The position numbers and the translations under genes were made by a program. A stretch of 18,448 nt of DNA, from positions 1 to 18,448 of the forward strand of contig CAJYBN010000031.1 of assembly GCA_913064925.1 (NCBI GenBank). The letters run 5' to 3'. Source of the DNA: an uncultured Peptococcaceae bacterium. GTDB taxonomy: Bacteria > Bacillota > Desulfotomaculia > Desulfotomaculales > Desulfallaceae. Below are positions 14,055 through 18,448 of this stretch, piece after piece. The notes under the pieces are model-generated. The model saw nothing but the letters and a program-made list of their open reading frames with translations, made no database searches and was not told the DNA's origin. Numbering within the stretch: position 1 is the first letter of the stretch; every line of letters starts with the position of its first letter.

Positions 14055-14798
14055 TTATATACCCATGCCGCCGTCTACGGTAATTACCTGCCCGGTTATG
14101 TACCCGGCGCCTTCACCGGCTAGAAAAGCCACCACGGCGGCCACTTCCTCCGGTGCACCAAGCCTGCCCAGCGCCACCCTGTTCAATATTTCTCCCTTGG
14201 TTTCCTCCGCCAGGCCGGCGGTCATGTCGGTGGCGATATAGCCCGGCGCCACGGCATTAACCGTGATGTTCCGCGAGCCCAGTTCCCGGGCCAGCGATTT
14301 GGTGAAACCCAGCAGGCCTGCCTTGGCTGCAGCATAATTGGCTTGCCCGGCGTTACCGGTCAGGCCTACTACGGAACTGATATTGATGATTCTTCCCCAC
14401 CGTGCTTTAAGCATGGGCCGTATTACCGCCCGAGCGCAATTATACGCTCCCTTTAAATTGACGTTCAGCACGGCATCCCAGTCTTCCTCGCGCAGCCGCG
14501 GCAGCAGGTTGTCGCGGGTAATGCCGGCGTTGTTGACCAGAATGTCTATGCGGCCCCATTCCCGCAGCACGAGCTGCATCATGTCATTTACCTGCTGCTG
14601 GTCGGCCACATCGGCTTGCACCGTCATGGCCCGGGACCCGGCGGCGCGCACGGCACCGGCCGTCTCCTCGGCAGCCTCGGCATTGCCGGCGTAATTCACC
14701 ACCACATCGGCGCCGCGCCTGGCCAGCTCCACGGCCACAGCCCGGCCGATCCCCCGGGAGGATCCCGTTACTACGGCCACTTTGTTGCTAAGTTCCAT
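14055..14798 (-). CDS. fabG: 3-oxoacyl-[acyl-carrier-protein] reductase (FabG)
   Basis: FabG reduces 3-oxoacyl-ACP with NADPH in each elongation cycle. The 247-residue short-chain dehydrogenase has the cofactor motif TGSSRGIG (11-18), NNAG (89-92), and the catalytic set Ser142 (NISSVVG), Tyr155 and Lys159 (GQANYAAAKAG), with the FabG-typical VAPGYIATDMT segment. ATG at 14798-14796 begins MELSNKVAVVTG, one base after the fabD stop, with GGAGG nine bases upstream inside fabD. Such close spacing implies coupling with fabD. Location between fabD and acpP separates it from the many other SDR paralogues. Confidence 0.97.
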   Translation of the reverse strand: MELSNKVAVVTGSSRGIGRAVAVELARRGADVVVNYAGNAEAAEETAGAVRAAGSRAMTVQADVADQQQVNDMMQLVLREWGRIDILVNNAGITRDNLLPRLREEDWDAVLNVNLKGAYNCARAVIRPMLKARWGRIINISSVVGLTGNAGQANYAAAKAGLLGFTKSLARELGSRNITVNAVAPGYIATDMTAGLAEETKGEILNRVALGRLGAPEEVAAVVAFLAGEGAGYITGQVITVDGGMGI

Positions 14799-14799
14799 T

Positions 14800-15735
14800 T
14801 TACACAGCCTCCTTCAACCGGGCAATAATTTCTTGCGGGTCGGTCTGGTCGTTGAAGTTCAAGGCGCGCGTGTTCCGGTCTATTTTCTTGACCAGCCCCG
14901 TCAACACCTGGCCGGGCCCTACTTCCACGAACAGCCGGCAGCCGTCCGCCAGCAGCCGCCGCACGCTTTGCTCCCACAGCACGGGAGCGGCCACCTGCCT
15001 GGCCAGGGCTTCCCGCACTTCTTGCGCCGTGCGCACGTAACCGGCGCTTGCGTTGGCTACCACCGGAATCGCCGGGTCTTTTATTTCCACCCGGGACAGC
15101 TCTGCTGCCAGCTTGACACGGGCGGGCTCCATCAGGCTGCAGTGAAATGGAGCGCTCACCTGCAGGCGGATACAGCGGCGCGCGCCCAATTCTTTGAACA
15201 CCGGCTGTGCTCCGTCCAGCGCAGCGTTTTCACCGGCCACCACCACCTGGCCCGGGCAGTTGTAATTAGCCGCCTCGATGACGCCCAGGCCGGCCGCCCG
15301 CCGGCAGCCTTCTTCCACCTTTTCCGGCTCCAAACCCAGCACAGCCAGCATGCCGCCCCGCCCCAGTGGAACGGCCTCCTGCATAAACCGCCCGCGCTGC
15401 CGTACCAGGCGCACCGCGTCTTGGAAGCCAATGGCTTCTGCGGCCACCAGCGCCGAGTATTCGCCCAGGCTGTGGCCGGCCACGGCCGAAGGCCGTACCC
15501 CGGCCCGCCTGATGATCTCGTACATGGCCGTGCTGACGGTCAGCAAGGCCGGCTGGGCGTTGACCGTTTTCTGCAGTTCTTCTGCCGGGCCCTGGAAAAT
15601 CAGTTCCGTCAAGGGCATACCCAAGGCCTTGTCCGCCGCGGCAAATATGTCCCGCACGAAATCGTACTCCTGGTAAAAGCGCCTGCCCATACCCACGAAC
15701 TGCGAGCCTTGACCTGGAAATATGAAAGCTATCAT
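14800..15735 (-). CDS. fabD: Malonyl-CoA:ACP transacylase (FabD)
   Basis: FabD transfers the malonyl group from CoA to ACP. The 311-residue product opens with MIAFIFPGQGSQFVGMG. It has the nucleophile Ser89 in AGHSLGEYSAL, the partner His198 in SAPFHCSLM, and a Gln in the PGQGSQ oxyanion loop. The ending FVEVGPGQVLTGLVKK is typical. Its ATG overlaps the fabK stop by four bases (ATGA), a coupled junction. fabG follows after one base. Confidence 0.97.
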   Translation of the reverse strand: MIAFIFPGQGSQFVGMGRRFYQEYDFVRDIFAAADKALGMPLTELIFQGPAEELQKTVNAQPALLTVSTAMYEIIRRAGVRPSAVAGHSLGEYSALVAAEAIGFQDAVRLVRQRGRFMQEAVPLGRGGMLAVLGLEPEKVEEGCRRAAGLGVIEAANYNCPGQVVVAGENAALDGAQPVFKELGARRCIRLQVSAPFHCSLMEPARVKLAAELSRVEIKDPAIPVVANASAGYVRTAQEVREALARQVAAPVLWEQSVRRLLADGCRLFVEVGPGQVLTGLVKKIDRNTRALNFNDQTDPQEIIARLKEAV

Positions 15736-16685
15736 GGTCCTAAATTCACCGCCCCGTTACAGACCCGGTCGATGATTTGCCGCGCCCCCCGGACCACGTC
15801 CAGAATAATTTCCCGGGCCGGCTCTACGCGCTGTACCATGGCGGAAACCTGTCCTGCCATCACCGATCCCTCTTCCACGTCGCCATCTATCATGGCCATT
15901 TTCAACCGTCCCACACCGGTTTTTTCGAATTCCTCCTTGCCGGCACAGCGGTTTTCCATGTCCAAAAACCGCCTGGCCAGCTTGTTTTTCAGCACCCGCA
16001 CGGGATGCCCGGTGGGACGGCCCGTTACCACCGTATCCCGGTCTTTGGCCTTGATGATCATCTCCTTAACCCGGGGGTGAATGGTGCATTCTTCGGCGCA
16101 CATGAAGCGCGTGCCCATTTGCACGCCCTCGGCACCCAGCATAATGGCCGCGGCCAAGCCGCGCCCGTCGTAAATGCCGCCGGCCGCAATGACCGGGATA
16201 TCCACCGCGTCAACTACCTGGGGAACCAGAGTCATGGTAGTCAACTCCCCCACGTGGCCGCCGGATTCCGTTCCTTCGGCAATGAGGGCATCCACGCCGG
16301 AACGGGCCAGTCTCTTGGCCAAGGCCACCGAGGACACGACGGGTATGACCTTGATGCCGGCGCCGTGCAATAAGGGCAGGTATTTGCCGGGATTCCCAGC
16401 CCCCGTCGTTATTACGGGAACCTTTTCTTCCACCAGCAGCTGTATTATTTCCTCGACGTGAGGTGAAAGCAGCACGACGTTAACCCCGAAGGGTTTCCCG
16501 GTCAGGTCTTTGATCTTCCTAACCTGCTCCCGCACCCATTCCGGCGGGGCATGCCCCGAACCGATGATGCCCAGACCGCCGGCTTCACTGACCGCTGCGG
16601 CGAGTTCCGCCGTGGAAACCCAGGCCATACCTCCCTGAAAAACAGGATATTCTATACCCAGCAGTTCGCAAACGCGCGTTTTAAT
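15732..16685 (-). CDS. fabK: Enoyl-ACP reductase FabK (FMN-dependent), probable ATT start
   Basis: FabK is the flavin-dependent enoyl-ACP reductase that replaces FabI in some Firmicutes. From an ATT at 16685-16683 the product is 317 residues, reading (M)KTRVCELLGIEYPVFQGGM, matching the Streptococcus pneumoniae FabK start almost position for position. The catalytic histidine in SGGHVG then falls at 144, the number known for that enzyme. The first ATG (16628) would delete 19 conserved residues including the QGG flavin-site segment, and has GGGAGGT only one base away. AAGGAGGG lies seven bases before the ATT. The frame upstream has no ATG, GTG or TTG before the fabH TGA. Other features: MLLS-like VLLSPHVEEI, TTGAGNPGKY, AAGGIYDGRG, MLGAEGVQMGTRF. 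It overlaps fabD by four bases. Nitronate monooxygenase relatives are excluded by context. Confidence 0.92.
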   Translation of the reverse strand: MKTRVCELLGIEYPVFQGGMAWVSTAELAAAVSEAGGLGIIGSGHAPPEWVREQVRKIKDLTGKPFGVNVVLLSPHVEEIIQLLVEEKVPVITTGAGNPGKYLPLLHGAGIKVIPVVSSVALAKRLARSGVDALIAEGTESGGHVGELTTMTLVPQVVDAVDIPVIAAGGIYDGRGLAAAIMLGAEGVQMGTRFMCAEECTIHPRVKEMIIKAKDRDTVVTGRPTGHPVRVLKNKLARRFLDMENRCAGKEEFEKTGVGRLKMAMIDGDVEEGSVMAGQVSAMVQRVEPAREIILDVVRGARQIIDRVCNGAVNLGP

Positions 16686-16692
16686 GCCCCTT

Positions 16693-16700
16693 CCCTCCTT
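16693..16700 (-). promoter_or_regulatory. Ribosome binding site deciding the ATT start of fabK
   Basis: AAGGAGGG on the minus strand, immediately after the fabH stop and seven bases before the ATT at 16685. It is a strong site with ideal spacing and no ATG, GTG or TTG in the right place, which supports ATT as the initiator. Confidence 0.8.
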
Positions 16701-16703
16701 TTG

Positions 16704-17714
16704 TCACCGGTTTTTGTAATCGTACCACTTCACCAACAGGCCGCCCCAGGTAAGCCCGGCGCCGAACCCTATCATGATCACGTTGTCGCCGTCGGCGATC
16801 TTGCCGCGCTGCAGCGCTTCCTCCAACGCCAGCGGTATGGAGGCGGTAGAGGTATTGCCGTACCTATCCACGTTAACCGCCACCCGTTCCATGGGCAAGC
16901 CTATTTTCCGGGCGGCATGCTCAATAATGCGGATATTGGCCTGATGCGGAATGAAAAAATCGATGTCTTCCCTGCCCATGCCGGCCTGGTGCAGCACTTC
17001 GTCCGCCGCTTCCCCCATGACCCGCACGGCAAATTTGAATACTTCCCTGCCGTTCATATGCACGTAATGCATGTTGGCCGTTATCGTTTCGACGCTGGCC
17101 GGCTGCCTGGAACCGCCGGCCGGCATGTGCAGCAGGTGGCCGCCGCCGCCGTCGGAACGCAGCACCGACGAAATAACGCCCCGGTCACCCGGCACCCGGC
17201 GCAGGACAACGGCACCGGCCCCGTCGCCGAACAGCACGCAAGTGCTGCGGTCCTTCCAGTTGACTATGCGGGACAGTGTTTCCGCTCCTACCACCAGTAC
17301 CGTGCGGGCCGTTCCGGCGGTAATGAACTGCGCCCCCACGGCAATGCCGTAAATGAACCCCGTACAACCCGCCAGCAAGTCAAAAGCCCCGGCTTTTGCC
17401 GCGCCAAGCTTATCCTGCAGCAGGCAAGCCGTGGCTGGAAAAAGCATATCCGGTGTATTGGTGGCCACAATAATTACATCCAGTTCGCCCGCCGACACTC
17501 CAGCGTCCTCCAGGGCCCGCCGGGAAGCAACAAGAGCCAAGTCCGACGTGGCTTCTTCCGCCGACGCCACCCGTCTTTCCCGAATACCCGTACGAGCGCG
17601 AATCCACTCGTCGCTGGTAGCCACCATATTTTCCATGTCGGCATTGGTTAAAACGCGCTCGGGAACATAGGTCCCGACGCCCACTATGCCCGCCCGTATT
17701 TCATTACACCCCAT
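16704..17714 (-). CDS. fabH: 3-oxoacyl-[acyl-carrier-protein] synthase III (FabH)
   Basis: FabH starts fatty acid synthesis by condensing an acyl-CoA with malonyl-ACP; in Gram-positives it often prefers branched primers. The 336-residue product has the triad Cys117 (DLLAGCTGFIYG), His257 (FIPHQANIRI) and Asn287 (DRYGNTSTAS), the DEWIRARTGIRERR segment (35-48) and the closing GFGAGLTWGG. ATG at 17714-17712 overlaps the plsX end by 11 bases and has GGAAAGG about 11 bases upstream. A TTG at 17738 would add eight unconserved residues without a ribosome site. It lies in the same frame as fabK, 18 bp from the fabK ATT. Confidence 0.97.
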   Translation of the reverse strand: MGCNEIRAGIVGVGTYVPERVLTNADMENMVATSDEWIRARTGIRERRVASAEEATSDLALVASRRALEDAGVSAGELDVIIVATNTPDMLFPATACLLQDKLGAAKAGAFDLLAGCTGFIYGIAVGAQFITAGTARTVLVVGAETLSRIVNWKDRSTCVLFGDGAGAVVLRRVPGDRGVISSVLRSDGGGGHLLHMPAGGSRQPASVETITANMHYVHMNGREVFKFAVRVMGEAADEVLHQAGMGREDIDFFIPHQANIRIIEHAARKIGLPMERVAVNVDRYGNTSTASIPLALEEALQRGKIADGDNVIMIGFGAGLTWGGLLVKWYDYKNR

Positions 17715-18448
17715 CCACAGACCCGACCTTTCCCGCAAGTGTTTTCAGGAAGATGCTGATGGATTTGACCAACCCTGTTTCCGCAGCTTCCCGCGCGCGG
17801 CACAACGCGTTTTTAATGGCCAAAGCCCGGGAACTGCCGTGACAAACGATGGCCACCCCGTTGACTCCCAGCAGCGGCGCCCCGCCGTATTCGGAATAAT
17901 CCAGCCTTTTCTTCAATTGCTTCAGGGCGGGTAACGCCAGCAGGGAGCCGATTCTGGCCAGCCCGTTGCTCTGCATCTCCCGCTTAATCATCTTCATCAG
18001 CACGTCTGCCAGTCCTTCGCCCGTTTTGAGCACCACGTTGCCTACAAAGCCGTCGCAGATTACCACGTCTACGGTTCCTTGAAATATATCCCTGCCTTCC
18101 ACGTTGCCGTAGAAATTCAGCCCTGCTTGCTCTAGCAGCGGGTAAGTAGCCTGAGTTAGTTCGTTGCCCTTGGTACTTTCCTCACCCACGTTGAGCAACC
18201 CCACCCGCGGGCTGGTGATACCCAGTATATTCCGGGCGTATATGGAACCCATCAAGGCAAATTGCACCAGATTTTTCGGTTTACAATCCACATTGGCGCC
18301 CACGTCCAGCAGGATGGTACCCCCCCGCTCGGTGGGCAGCACCCCAGCGATGGCCGGCCGGTCAATACCCGGAATCCTCCCCCAGCGCAGCAGCGCAGCC
18401 GCCATGGTGGCGCCCGTGTTGCCGGCGGATACCATAGCCGCGGCCTCG
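17704..18448 (-). CDS. plsX: Phosphate acyltransferase PlsX, C-terminal part (cut by window edge)
   Basis: PlsX makes acyl-phosphate from acyl-ACP, feeding PlsY in phospholipid synthesis. About 247 residues are visible; the N-terminal quarter lies beyond the right edge, and the frame continues open to the last base. Seen are SAGNTGATMAAAL, IDRPAIAGVLPT, LLDVGANVDCKPKNL, SPRVGLLNVGEESTKGNEL, VICDGFVGNVVLK, YSEYGGAPLLGVNG and CHGSSRALAIKNA, all characteristic. The reading frame is intact. plsX heading a fab operon is the usual Firmicute arrangement; fapR, often upstream, would be outside the window. Confidence 0.97.
   Translation of the reverse strand, partial: EAAAMVSAGNTGATMAAALLRWGRIPGIDRPAIAGVLPTERGGTILLDVGANVDCKPKNLVQFALMGSIYARNILGITSPRVGLLNVGEESTKGNELTQATYPLLEQAGLNFYGNVEGRDIFQGTVDVVICDGFVGNVVLKTGEGLADVLMKMIKREMQSNGLARIGSLLALPALKQLKKRLDYSEYGGAPLLGVNGVAIVCHGSSRALAIKNALCRAREAAETGLVKSISIFLKTLAGKVGSVDGV

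Noticed and set aside
16626..16628. ATG as the start of fabK
   Set aside because: It would remove 19 conserved N-terminal residues including the QGG segment, and the purine-rich GGGAGGT lies only one base away, too close to act as a ribosome site. The ATT with AAGGAGGG upstream fits the family far better.

Overview
The window is about 18.4 kb of gene-dense, GC-rich bacterial chromosome. Gene content and order point to an anaerobic, Gram-positive-type Firmicute of the Desulfotomaculum/Pelotomaculum (Peptococcaceae) kind. This rests on plsX-fabH-fabK-fabD-fabG-acpP-fabF-rnc-ftsY and ylxM-ffh-rpsP-KH-rimM-trmD clusters, strong Shine-Dalgarno sites, frequent TTG/GTG starts and a FabK-type enoyl reductase. 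The genus is an inference. No mobile element, CRISPR array, tRNA or rRNA was seen.

Layout, left to right. Positions 1-3045 (minus strand) hold the end-proximal part of a translation/secretion operon, transcribed ylxM -> ffh -> rpsP -> KH protein -> rimM -> trmD (cut by the left edge), from a near-consensus sigma-A promoter at 3092-3120. A structured 103-bp gap with a terminator-like hairpin separates the KH gene from rimM. Positions 3046-3231 form a divergent regulatory region that also carries a plus-strand promoter and a perfect 14-bp palindrome. This drives the only plus-strand gene, a PLP aminotransferase (3232-4647). A bidirectional terminator (4681-4707) follows.

Positions 4721-10646 (minus strand) are a six-gene cluster: mtnP -> mtnA -> ahcY -> class II aldolase -> MTA/SAH deaminase -> DJ-1/PfpI. 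Together these process the by-products of S-adenosylmethionine use. Residue and context clues suggest an anaerobic, inosine-type route. The deaminase would convert methylthioadenosine (MTA) and S-adenosylhomocysteine (SAH) to inosyl forms, MtnP would phosphorolyse methylthioinosine, MtnA would isomerise the sugar phosphate, and the aldolase would cleave it to dihydroxyacetone phosphate plus an aldehyde (a 'DHAP shunt').

Positions 10754-18448 (minus strand) are the fatty-acid/phospholipid operon plsX (cut by the right edge) -> fabH -> fabK -> fabD -> fabG -> acpP -> fabF -> rnc -> ftsY, ending in a clear terminator. A second strong terminator lies inside it, between acpP and fabF. fabK has no usable ATG/GTG/TTG at its conserved N-terminus and appears to start with ATT. 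In many Firmicutes the fatty-acid/ftsY block and the ylxM-ffh block adjoin; here the salvage cluster and aminotransferase lie between them.
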